Assembly: GCA_047639315.1 (NCBI GenBank)
Contig: JBLINQ010000001.1
Location: forward strand, 1-64,000
Reading direction: 5' to 3'
Source: S139-23 sp047639315
GTDB lineage: Bacteria; Planctomycetota; GCA-002687715; DRQF01
Length of the DNA stretch: 64,000 bases
Positions within the stretch are counted from its first letter, which is position 1. Each line of letters starts with the position of its first letter. Of this stretch, positions 52,493 to 60,725 are shown one piece after another. The notes beneath the pieces are model-generated. The model was not told where the DNA came from. It was given only the letters and a program-made list of their open reading frames with translations, and ran no database searches. Both the position numbers and the translations under genes were made by a program.

Positions 52493-53566
52493 CTAAGACC
52501 GTGCAAATTTCATTTTGTTCTTTTTCTTGAAGACGAAAGCCAAGACCGCAGCAACGGCTTTGAACAATCGCTCAGGAATCACTTCGCCTACCTCCACACT
52601 GCGGTGGAGCTCCCGTGCGAGGGGCCGGTTCTCAACAACTTCAACCCCAGCATCTTCGGCGAGCTTGATGATTCTTAGCGCCATGTGGCCGCGCCCTTTG
52701 GCCACGACCATCGGCGAGCTATTTGCGTCGCTGTCGTACTTCAGAGCCACCGCGAAGTGCGTCGGATTTCGAACGACAACATCGGCGGTCTTCACGTCTT
52801 GTTGCATGCGTTGCATCGCAAGGCTCATTTGGATCGACTTGATCTTCGCCTTGATCTTGGGATCGCCTTCTGACTTCTTGCGCTCTTCCTTGACGTCTTC
52901 TTTCGACATCATGAGGTCCTTCTTGTGTTTCCAGATGCGATAGAAAAGGTCGAGGATGCCGACGGCAAAAAGCCCGGCGGCAACGCGGAAACCCATTAGG
53001 AAAATGAGATCAACCGTCTCGGCGACGATGTGGGGTAAGGGTGCGCCAGAAAGCTTAAGAATAACCGGCATGGCGCCGGCAATGGTCACCCAAACAACCA
53101 TCCCTACCAAGGCCATCTTGACTAAGTTCTGTATCGTGGTGACGACGCTATTGAGTGAGAAGAGCTTCTTGATTCCCTTCAGAGGATTAAGCTTGCTCAA
53201 CTCTGGCTCTAACTTCTTAGTACTGAGGACCAACTTGGTTTGCATCAGCCCAGGAATTAGTGTGATGAAGAATGCAGCCGCGAAAATTGGACCAACCGCA
53301 CCCAGGAGTTCTGCGCCCAAACTGCCAAGAAATGCACTTGGGTCGGTGGTCACGAAGGACTCAGTTGGAAGCCGAAAACTTGTCTGGAGACGATTCGATA
53401 ACATTGCGAAGATCGAGTCACCGACGCCCTTGATCATGGCGATACCGCAAAGGAAAATCACCGCTCCGGTGAGTTCCTTACTGTAGGCAATCTGCCCTTT
53501 CTTCGCGGCCTCAGAGGCCTTTTTGGGCGTGGCCTGTTCTGTTTTTTCTTGGGCGCTATCGGCCAT
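52493..53566 (-). CDS. flhB: Flagellar export switch protein FlhB
   Basis: 357 residues with N-terminal EKTEQATPKK, four membrane segments and a cytosolic domain with the autocleavage site NPTHFAVAL (Asn about residue 266). Self-cleavage there switches export from hook to filament subunits. It ends 30 bases before flhA begins and starts 3 bases after fliR ends. Confidence 0.96.
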   Translation of the reverse strand: MADSAQEKTEQATPKKASEAAKKGQIAYSKELTGAVIFLCGIAMIKGVGDSIFAMLSNRLQTSFRLPTESFVTTDPSAFLGSLGAELLGAVGPIFAAAFFITLIPGLMQTKLVLSTKKLEPELSKLNPLKGIKKLFSLNSVVTTIQNLVKMALVGMVVWVTIAGAMPVILKLSGAPLPHIVAETVDLIFLMGFRVAAGLFAVGILDLFYRIWKHKKDLMMSKEDVKEERKKSEGDPKIKAKIKSIQMSLAMQRMQQDVKTADVVVRNPTHFAVALKYDSDANSSPMVVAKGRGHMALRIIKLAEDAGVEVVENRPLARELHRSVEVGEVIPERLFKAVAAVLAFVFKKKNKMKFARS

Positions 53567-53568
53567 GA

Positions 53569-54330
53569 CTATTCAAACATCTCAAACAGGAAAATCTCAA
53601 GGTCTTCAAACACATCGATCATCGACGGAGCTAAAACATGGATTGTGGTCACTAATAAAATCAGGCCAGTCAGAATCTTGGCTGGAAAAGCAAATTGCAT
53701 GACCTGTAACTGAGGTGCAACACGGGCAACGATCGCCAGGGCGATCGCGATGGCGAAGAGAGCAACGAAGACCGGAGCGCACACTTGAAGGGCGGAGGCG
53801 AACATGCCCGATGAAAACAACACGAGCGCGCTGAAGAACTCTCTCGACATGTCGAATTTGCCGACAGGGTACACTTCAAAAGACCTCGCCAAGGCGCGAA
53901 TGATGACGTGATGGCCATTCGTCATGAAGAAGATCATCATCCCGATCGACTCAAAGAGATGCGCAATCAACTGTGAGTTGACTCCAGTAATGGGGTCCTG
54001 GATGCTCGCCATGTTGAAGCCCATCTCTTCACCAATGATGTGGCCGCAGATGCGGAGGGTGGCGAATGAAATCAAGACAATGAAGGCAAGGATAAAGCCG
54101 AAGAGGCTTTCCTTTAGGACCATGACCGCAAGGAAGAGGGACTGGCCCGGATCGTCGAATTGATCGATGTCAGCAAGTAAAGAGAGGATCGTTCCAAGGG
54201 CAACACCTAAACCAACCCGGGCCATACGCGAAGTACCGCCCTGTCCAAAAATTGGTAAAGGTCCTACCAGCGCTAGGCAACGAACCCAGTGCAGCATGAT
54301 GAAACGAACATTCTCTTCGAGGAATTCCAA
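53569..54330 (-). CDS. fliR: Flagellar export gate protein FliR
   Basis: 253 residues, five or six membrane segments, with GHIIGEEMGFNMASIQDP and ALVLFSSGMFASALQVCAPVF typical of FliR. It forms the FliPQR core channel with FliP and FliQ. Confidence 0.94.
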   Translation of the reverse strand: MEFLEENVRFIMLHWVRCLALVGPLPIFGQGGTSRMARVGLGVALGTILSLLADIDQFDDPGQSLFLAVMVLKESLFGFILAFIVLISFATLRICGHIIGEEMGFNMASIQDPITGVNSQLIAHLFESIGMMIFFMTNGHHVIIRALARSFEVYPVGKFDMSREFFSALVLFSSGMFASALQVCAPVFVALFAIAIALAIVARVAPQLQVMQFAFPAKILTGLILLVTTIHVLAPSMIDVFEDLEIFLFEMFE

Positions 54331-54341
54331 GGCTCAACCTT

Positions 54342-54611
54342 TCACAGTGCCGCGTCGACAAGCGACCGGAATACATCAGTTGTGAAAGTGCCCAGTGTCT
54401 TCAGGATGTATGGCATCATGAGGACGATCGTCATACCCACGGCGAGGATCTTCGGGATCATCGTGAGGGTCTGCTCCTGGACACTGGTAATGGCCTGAAA
54501 AATCGCCATCAGGATGCCGATTAACATGCCAACAATCATGGCAGGTCCGGCGACCCAAATGGCGGTTAGAAAAGCTTCTCTCGCTAGATTCACCACGTAG
54601 CCTTCATCCAT
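54342..54611 (-). CDS. fliQ: Flagellar export gate protein FliQ
   Basis: 89 residues, two hydrophobic helices, with the family pattern AGPAMIVGMLIGILMAIFQAITSVQEQTL (excerpted: GMLIGILMAIFQAIT) near the middle. It lies between fliR and fliP. Confidence 0.95.
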   Translation of the reverse strand: MDEGYVVNLAREAFLTAIWVAGPAMIVGMLIGILMAIFQAITSVQEQTLTMIPKILAVGMTIVLMMPYILKTLGTFTTDVFRSLVDAAL

Positions 54612-54623
54612 TTGAAATTCCTC

Positions 54624-55421
54624 CTAACCGACGATTTGGAAACTTTCCATCAGGGAGCCGATCACGAGTGACCAGCCATCGACCATGATGAAAAGGAGTA
54701 TCTTGAAAGGTGTCGAAATGATGACCGGCGGCAACATCATCATGCCCATGGCCAAGAGCAAGCTGGCAACGACCATGTCCACGATCAGGAATGGGATGTA
54801 GACCAAGAAGCCCATCTTGAATGCCACTTTGAGTTCACTGAGAGTGAACGCCGGAATCAACACGGTAATTGGTACATCAGCTGCCGTAGCCGGTTCGTCG
54901 GCACTTGTTACATCGAGGAAGAGTTGAATCTCGTCCTCCTGTGCATGCCGTAGCAAGAAACCGTGCATGACGTCATGAGCTTTGTCGGCAGCTTCGCCCA
55001 AAGCGATCTCGTCTTCCATGTAAGGAGAAACCGCACCATCATAAATCTCTTGAAACACCGGCTGCATAACAGCGATGGATAGGAACAAAGCCATGCCGAT
55101 CACGATTTGATTTGGCGGCATATCCTGAATTGAAAGTGCTTTTCGAACGAACGACAACACGATGATGATGCGGGTGAACGCAGTGATCGTCATCAGGATG
55201 CTTGGCAGCGCAGCGAGCGCTGTCAAGACCAAGACGATCTTCATCGATGTTCCCATTTCGAAGCCCTCGGTAAGGGACTCCACGTCAAAGGATGATTCTG
55301 GCTGTTCACCGGTGAGTGTGATTTCAGCTGGATCTGTTTCTTGGGCACTCGCCACCGGAGTCATGAAACTGATTAAGGCAAAGATCGCCAAGGACAAGAT
55401 GTAAAGTGATCGATGCTTCAC
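54624..55421 (-). CDS. fliP: Flagellar export gate protein FliP
   Basis: 265 residues with a cleavable signal peptide (VASAQ) and the signature RIIIVLSFVRKALSIQDMPPNQ, then VLIPAFTLSELKVAFKMGF and PFKILLFIMVDGW. Its ATG overlaps the fliO stop by 4 bases. Confidence 0.97.
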   Translation of the reverse strand: MKHRSLYILSLAIFALISFMTPVASAQETDPAEITLTGEQPESSFDVESLTEGFEMGTSMKIVLVLTALAALPSILMTITAFTRIIIVLSFVRKALSIQDMPPNQIVIGMALFLSIAVMQPVFQEIYDGAVSPYMEDEIALGEAADKAHDVMHGFLLRHAQEDEIQLFLDVTSADEPATAADVPITVLIPAFTLSELKVAFKMGFLVYIPFLIVDMVVASLLLAMGMMMLPPVIISTPFKILLFIMVDGWSLVIGSLMESFQIVG

Positions 55422-56053
55422 GCTTCCACCTCCATCGCTGCCATGTTTCTTCTGGGGCGGGACATACTCTCTGAGAGTTTTGTTGAGAAATTCAATGGAG
55501 TGTCGGTTTCGACCGCCTCAATTTCGTCTGCGGAGAACTCAGAAAGGACACTCATTGAGTCGGCGGTTGCTCCAACGATGATGTTGCGGCCGTAGGCACT
55601 GACGATGAAAACCTGCTTCTTTGGGCCCAAGGGAATGACGTCGACCAACTCCAAGACTTTGTTGCCTTGTGGGCGCATACGCATCTTCTTGAGGAATCGA
55701 CTGCAACCAACGGCGGCAGCAAAGACCAGTAGTAGAACGAGGCCAAGGGCGCCGATTGTTCCCCAGATCGAACCAGCGCCTGGTCCCTCGGGGCTGGTCA
55801 CCTTGCGTTTGGATGTGCGCCAGCTCGCCTTCTTCGGGGTTGCCAATGCAGCCTCGAGTGCGTCATGGCCTTCTTTGACTTCAGGTTCTCTTGATTCGAC
55901 GGCTTTGGCCGACTCGGCGGGACTTGGCTCTTGATCATCACCAATCAGTCCGGCGGCGAGAAACGCGAAAAGCGCAAGTGCTACAGCACCGACCATCCAG
56001 ATGGTCCGATCGCCCTTTGAGTTTCCTTCGCGGAGAAAGTTTTTCACCAACAT
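55418..56053 (-). CDS. fliO: Flagellar protein FliO
   Basis: 211 residues. AGGAAGAG lies 5 bases before the ATG. The first membrane segment (about 18-38) is followed by an acidic linker, a second segment (about 90-110), and the FliO core LELVDVIPLGPKKQVFIVSAYGRNIIVG. It is the first gene of the export operon; FliO assists FliP assembly. Confidence 0.85.
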   Translation of the reverse strand: MLVKNFLREGNSKGDRTIWMVGAVALALFAFLAAGLIGDDQEPSPAESAKAVESREPEVKEGHDALEAALATPKKASWRTSKRKVTSPEGPGAGSIWGTIGALGLVLLLVFAAAVGCSRFLKKMRMRPQGNKVLELVDVIPLGPKKQVFIVSAYGRNIIVGATADSMSVLSEFSADEIEAVETDTPLNFSTKLSESMSRPRRNMAAMEVEA

Positions 56054-56101
56054 GCATTCTCTTCCTGGTTCAGAGTGGGTCCTAATGCCCACATGGCCAA
56101 C

Positions 56102-56118
56102 TACAATGGCCGTGCCAA
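56102..56118 (-). promoter_or_regulatory. Sigma-54-type promoter of the flagellar export operon
   Basis: On the minus strand TTGGCACGGCCATTGTA: -24 element TTGGCACG is perfect; the -12 element is TTGTA instead of TTGCA/T, one mismatch. It lies 48 bases before the fliO start. Confidence 0.5.
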
Positions 56119-56170
56119 ACCCAGCAGGCTTTTTCGATTGGTCTTAAGTTCTTTTCAGGAATGCACTTAG

Positions 56171-56192
56171 GTGGGATGTCGTAGAATCCCAC
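56171..56192. promoter_or_regulatory. Inverted repeat upstream of the sigma-54 site
   Basis: GTGGGAT-N8-ATCCCAC, about 55 bases upstream of the -24 element and 80-100 bases before the expected start site, where activators of sigma-54 promoters usually bind. Confidence 0.4.
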
Positions 56193-56275
56193 AACACTGG
56201 CAGAAGGGGACTGTCGTCGAATTATCCAACGGTCGTCTGGAAACGCGTCAGTCTAGGGGCTGTTGATGGGGTGGA

Positions 56276-56464
56276 TTACTTGGCCCGGAAGAACCGTTGC
56301 TCGACGCCACCTTTACCAACGGCCGCGCGGATCCGGCGATAGCAGCGGGGGCAGCCACCAACGTAAGCGTCCCCTTTCACATTCCGGTAAATGCGGGCGT
56401 AAACCTTGCAACATTCAAAGTAGATGCCGATGAATGGACGTCTTGGTCGAGCGGTCGGTGTCAT
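56276..56464 (-). CDS. Small Cys-rich, probably zinc-binding protein
   Basis: 62 residues: FIGIYFECCKVYARIYRN, then AYVGGCPRCYRRIRAAVGKGG and FFRAK. ECC plus CPRC could bind one zinc ion as a ribbon. The composition looks coding and the gene sits between the divergent fliO and 56576 genes. No named family is known to me. Confidence 0.6.
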   Translation of the reverse strand: MTPTARPRRPFIGIYFECCKVYARIYRNVKGDAYVGGCPRCYRRIRAAVGKGGVEQRFFRAK

Positions 56465-56575
56465 TTTCTGTCTATCGTCCTTTTCCCCAGAATCTCTTCT
56501 GCGATATTTCTGAGGGCACCCAAGGTTGACGAGGTCCCCTTGTTCCGCAATTTGGTGTTAGAACAGAGGTGATTC

Positions 56576-57526
56576 ATGAGCGAGCCTTGGCTGGTGTATT
56601 GGCCCAACCGTTTTGTTGACTGGAGATCAAAGATGTCGCACCTTCTGAAATTGGCCCCTCTTCTACTTGTCGTAGGACTCGTTGTGTTGCTCTCGTCGTC
56701 AAGGAACGAGACGATCCCTCTGCCAGAGGAAATCGCTATCGGCATTACCAGCGATTGGATGCGGGATGGCATTTGGGATGATGGTAATGCTGAATATTCG
56801 GTCTATGACGCTGAGTGGCGGCGCTATGGCCGACTGAACAAGGGGCGTGTGTGCATGTTGATCGTGAAGGAACCATGGCAGGCGAAGCTCGACACGAAGT
56901 CGGAAGGAGGCCAACCCGCCGATTTTGATGTTCTTAAGCTGAACGTCATCCGAGATATCAATACAGGTGTTTATACCTATGAGCAAATGGCAAGCGTCTT
57001 TGCTCGTCGCGATACAGGTGCCTTGCGCAAGTATGTCACAGGAAGCTTGGAGGCTTGCGGGCAGACGTCGACGATGTTGATGAAGGGCCAGTTGTCAACG
57101 CGATCTTATTGGGGTGATCAAGGTAATCGCGACCAGAACTGGCCGGCGAATGCGATTCCTGAGGATGCATTGCCGCTCTATCTTCGTGGACTCATGACCG
57201 GCGAATTACCGACGTCGATTTCCGTATTTCCATCTCTGATGGCCGGGCGTTTACCACGATTAGAGCCAACCACGTTTTCTGTGGAGCGAAAACTTGACGT
57301 GACGGTCAAGACAGCCGCGGGCACTTTCAACACGGTGTCGTTCACTCTTTCATATGGACGTGAAAACCGCGTTTTCCAATTCGACTCAACCGCCAAAGGA
57401 AGAACGCTCGTTCGATTCCGACATAGCAATGGAACGGAATACACCTTGGCGAAAACGGAGCGTATGCCCTATTGGCAGATGAACGGACCAGCAGACGAGG
57501 CCTGGTGGCCCAAGCGACTGCGCTGA
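56576..57526 (+). CDS. Exported or anchored protein of unknown function
   Basis: 316 residues. Two starts are equally good: ATG 56576 (AGAGGTGA) and ATG 56633 (GGAG, 7 bases), the latter giving a classic leader SHLLKLAPLLLVVGLVVLL. The soluble part has IPLPEEIAIGITSDWMRDG and ends in a domain with KLDVTVKTAAGTFNTVSF and TLAKTERMPYWQMNGP, like DUF3108-type periplasmic beta domains. Function unknown. Confidence 0.65.
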   Translation: MSEPWLVYWPNRFVDWRSKMSHLLKLAPLLLVVGLVVLLSSSRNETIPLPEEIAIGITSDWMRDGIWDDGNAEYSVYDAEWRRYGRLNKGRVCMLIVKEPWQAKLDTKSEGGQPADFDVLKLNVIRDINTGVYTYEQMASVFARRDTGALRKYVTGSLEACGQTSTMLMKGQLSTRSYWGDQGNRDQNWPANAIPEDALPLYLRGLMTGELPTSISVFPSLMAGRLPRLEPTTFSVERKLDVTVKTAAGTFNTVSFTLSYGRENRVFQFDSTAKGRTLVRFRHSNGTEYTLAKTERMPYWQMNGPADEAWWPKRLR

Positions 57527-57541
57527 TCGCGGTTGGCTGAC

Positions 57542-58393
57542 CTACGGTTGCGAAAGTCGAATGATTTCTGTGGCCATGGACATCGATGCAGCAATGACAA
57601 TTGGTTCGGTAGACAGGGGGTCGTACTGATCACCCTGGGCGTTCAGATAGACACCCCCTGCTTCTTCAATGATCAGTTGAATCGGGATGACGTCCCAAAT
57701 TTCTTGCTTGCGCTTCTTTGGGTTGTTGTCGTGGACGACAGCTCCAAGCGTGTCTCGAGAATCTGTGATGCGAAGGGCGAGACCCGAGCCCGGTGGGTCT
57801 ATGGTAACCATGAAGGCGCCGTCTTTGGTTCGTAATGATTCTCGGGACCGCACAAAGAACTCTGTCTCGAGGGTCTTGTCACCATAGTGATTCATGGCGA
57901 CCCAAGCGCTCTGTAGCTTGCTACCGGCACCCGGTACTTGGATGCTCTTCTCGTTGCAAAAGGCACCGCCCCCAAGAGCTGCGCAATACGTCTCATCAGT
58001 GAATGGGAAGCGAACAACGCTAACGACGGTTTCGCCGCCGAGCCGCAAGGCAATCATGGTGCTGACGAGTTCGAGTCGTGCCCGTGCCAAGTACGAGTTG
58101 GTGCCATCCAAGGGATCAACAATCCAACATTCATCAGGAAATTCGTCAAAATCTGGACAGAGTTCTTCCGAGATTACAGGGATATCGGGAAATGCATCGG
58201 TCAAGAAACGTGTGATCGTATGATCGATCTTCACGTCGATTTCAGACACGTAGTCACCGACGCTCTTAGTGCTCATGTTGAAGTCGTGGAGTTGCCCCTC
58301 TCGTGCAATCGCGCAGCCCAAAGCAGCCGCTTCGATCGCGACTTTGAGATATTGGTAGTGGGGCATGTCCGCATGGAAGGCTTGGCTCATCAT
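57542..58393 (-). CDS. Inositol-monophosphatase-family phosphatase
   Basis: Mg-dependent phosphatase of the IMPase/CysQ/FBPase-like superfamily, 283 aa from the ATG at 58393 (58390 or a TTG at 58399 are alternatives). VISEELCP gives the first metal Glu, IVDPLDGTNSY is the core motif and EIWDVIPIQLIIEEAGG the C-terminal motif. Substrate could be inositol phosphate, PAP or histidinol phosphate. Confidence 0.88.
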   Translation of the reverse strand: MMSQAFHADMPHYQYLKVAIEAAALGCAIAREGQLHDFNMSTKSVGDYVSEIDVKIDHTITRFLTDAFPDIPVISEELCPDFDEFPDECWIVDPLDGTNSYLARARLELVSTMIALRLGGETVVSVVRFPFTDETYCAALGGGAFCNEKSIQVPGAGSKLQSAWVAMNHYGDKTLETEFFVRSRESLRTKDGAFMVTIDPPGSGLALRITDSRDTLGAVVHDNNPKKRKQEIWDVIPIQLIIEEAGGVYLNAQGDQYDPLSTEPIVIAASMSMATEIIRLSQP

Positions 58394-58465
58394 CGTCAAT
58401 CAATCTCTCGCAGTGTCAACAGACCTTGACCTAAAGAATTTTAGACCGATAGAGGACAAAGCCTA

Positions 58466-60460
58466 CTATTGAACGATGACGCTGAGGCCATTGGAGATTT
58501 CAAATTGTCCATTTGCGCCCTGAATCAAGGCCTGCATGGTGAATGTAATTGGTTCACCAAAAGCTGGAACTGTGACCGCCCAAGGTGCAGCTGTCGATGG
58601 CGTCAATGCGTCTGGACTCTGGGTGACCGAGTCGGCCAGCAAGAAGAGTGCGAAGCTATTTGGGTTGACGGCGTACGGCGTGAAGAGCATCGGCGCCCCG
58701 ATAAAATCAATGAAGAATGAATCTTCAGGCTCGGGCAGTCCGATGGTCCCAAATATGATGAATTGAGCTGGGAAGCCATTCAGAGAAGGATTGCGCATTT
58801 CGATGACCGAGGGCTGGGACATCGCTAAGTGGACCACTTTCCCTGGGGTTCCGGTGGCGCCGTCTACGAGCAGGACTTCTTCAGGATCACCGTTGAAATC
58901 GACGAGTGTGCCCATGAAGTTGCCACGAATTCCAAAGTATTCGTCGGCGCCAACATCAACAGTAAGGCCGAAGTTTCGGGTCTCACCATCAAAATCGGCT
59001 GTCGAGGTTGTCAGGCTCGAATCACCCGCATCAATGCAAGGTGAGCCATCAAGCAGGTGGAAATCGAGAATGAATGGATTGACCCACATCGGATCGGCAT
59101 CAAAATTCCCAGCACCCGGATGGCCACCCAGGACGTTGCAAGCAGAAACGGTGAATTCCTGGGCCACAGTAGCGCTCGGCGATGATCGGAAATGTGAACC
59201 GAAGCTTGGGTAGATGATGGAATTTGAAATTCTAATATCGGCTGTTTGCGTCGAATCGACCGAAACAGCAGCACCTTCAAAGGCCGCATTCGCCACAAAG
59301 TTGCAATGCTCAACAATCAGCGTGGCAGGATTTCGTTGATGGATTGCACCACCAAAGCCGCGCGCCTGGTTGTCGGCGAAAATGCATTCGCCAATCGTCG
59401 CTGGCCCGGCGTTGAAGTCTAAGTTGAGACCCGCGCCCTCTTCCGCTCCATTGCTGTAGAACTTCGAGTTACTGATTACAGTGCCGCTGCTGGCTGACGA
59501 CAATGCACCGCCGCGTCCACCAATGAGTGGGATGCTGTTGGTGTTAGGAACCACTCCTGTCTTGTTCCCCGAGAATAGGCAGTTCACGATTTCGAGCGTT
59601 CCACCAAAAGTGCGAATGGCGCCTCCTTGCCCAGCAGGCCCCGCGGCACCGTCTGTGACCCCAGTCGTGTCATCACCACCGTCTCCGCCATCCCCGGCGG
59701 TGTTGTTGATAAACGTGCAGTTAGAGAAGGAGAGGTCGGTGTTTTCGGCATAGATAGCGCCTCCATCTCCGCCAAAACCTCCTGGCCCTGGAGCATCATC
59801 GGGGGCAGTCTCAGGAGAACCTTTGCCGCCCTTGCCCGCCTTGTTGTCGACGAAGTTGCAATCAATGAAGTCGGCGGTGGAATTGGCCAAGAAGAGTGCG
59901 CCACCAAAACCACCGAAGTTGGTGTAAAAGTTACCAACGTCTTCGATCGGACCTTGGCCACACTGGTTGTTCTGAAACAAACAGCCGACAAATGTTGGCC
60001 CGGCAAAATACACGGCCCCAGCGGCGCCGTGGGCATCGTCGCCATCAAGCCGCGTGTTATTGATGAACTTACAATTGTGAATGATGGGCGAAGCAACAAT
60101 CAACAGAAGAGCGCCACCAAAAGACAGTCCAACGTCACCAGTCAGCGTGAACCCACTGACCAACGATGCTGTCGACTGTCCACCGCCCATCAGGATCTTG
60201 TTGTTGGTGCCGGCCAAGACCGTGACGTCAGGGCCACCAGTTGATCTGAGCGTGATGTTCTTGATGCCGAAATCGATCGGCATTGGCAGGACGTGGATGC
60301 CTGGGAGGACCTCAACAATGTCACCCTCTGCCGAGGCCAAAACAGCACCCTGTATCGTCGGGAAGGCCGCGGTTGGCGCGTGACGTATGACCTGAGCGCT
60401 CAGCGCGAGGCACGCGCATGAAAACAGCAAAACGATATAGACAGGAACTCTATTTGACAT
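58466..60460 (-). CDS. Secreted right-handed beta-helix protein
   Basis: 664 residues with signal peptide to about 24 (FSCACLALSAQ). A parallel beta-helix (about 30-490) is recognisable by repeated GGAxxxxN and CxFxxN turns: CKFINNTRLDG, GGALFLANST, CNFVDNKAGKGG, GGAIYAENT. The last 135 residues form a beta module ending EISNGLSVIVQ, like the FG-GAP proteins. An ATG at 60487 is an alternative start; neither has a clear Shine-Dalgarno. Confidence 0.85.
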   Translation of the reverse strand: MSNRVPVYIVLLFSCACLALSAQVIRHAPTAAFPTIQGAVLASAEGDIVEVLPGIHVLPMPIDFGIKNITLRSTGGPDVTVLAGTNNKILMGGGQSTASLVSGFTLTGDVGLSFGGALLLIVASPIIHNCKFINNTRLDGDDAHGAAGAVYFAGPTFVGCLFQNNQCGQGPIEDVGNFYTNFGGFGGALFLANSTADFIDCNFVDNKAGKGGKGSPETAPDDAPGPGGFGGDGGAIYAENTDLSFSNCTFINNTAGDGGDGGDDTTGVTDGAAGPAGQGGAIRTFGGTLEIVNCLFSGNKTGVVPNTNSIPLIGGRGGALSSASSGTVISNSKFYSNGAEEGAGLNLDFNAGPATIGECIFADNQARGFGGAIHQRNPATLIVEHCNFVANAAFEGAAVSVDSTQTADIRISNSIIYPSFGSHFRSSPSATVAQEFTVSACNVLGGHPGAGNFDADPMWVNPFILDFHLLDGSPCIDAGDSSLTTSTADFDGETRNFGLTVDVGADEYFGIRGNFMGTLVDFNGDPEEVLLVDGATGTPGKVVHLAMSQPSVIEMRNPSLNGFPAQFIIFGTIGLPEPEDSFFIDFIGAPMLFTPYAVNPNSFALFLLADSVTQSPDALTPSTAAPWAVTVPAFGEPITFTMQALIQGANGQFEISNGLSVIVQ

Positions 60461-60725
60461 AAAGCAGACCGAGTATTCTGGTGACATGGATTTAGCAGTG
60501 CGAGCAGGTACTCGCCTTAGGATAGTCGCTCATCGCACACTCTGATAGCTTTCTTTTATCGAAAACTAATTCGAGGCTGTAAGGATTTTGCAAAGTGCCT
60601 ATGAAACAGTAGTTTAGGGCGAGTTCGAAGGCCTCCAAGAAAGACCTTATCGACGAGAAGCCGCCGTGTGTTATTCGTCAATTATCGAGCCGAAAAACGG
60701 CCCAAGATCAACCAAGGTCTGAGAC

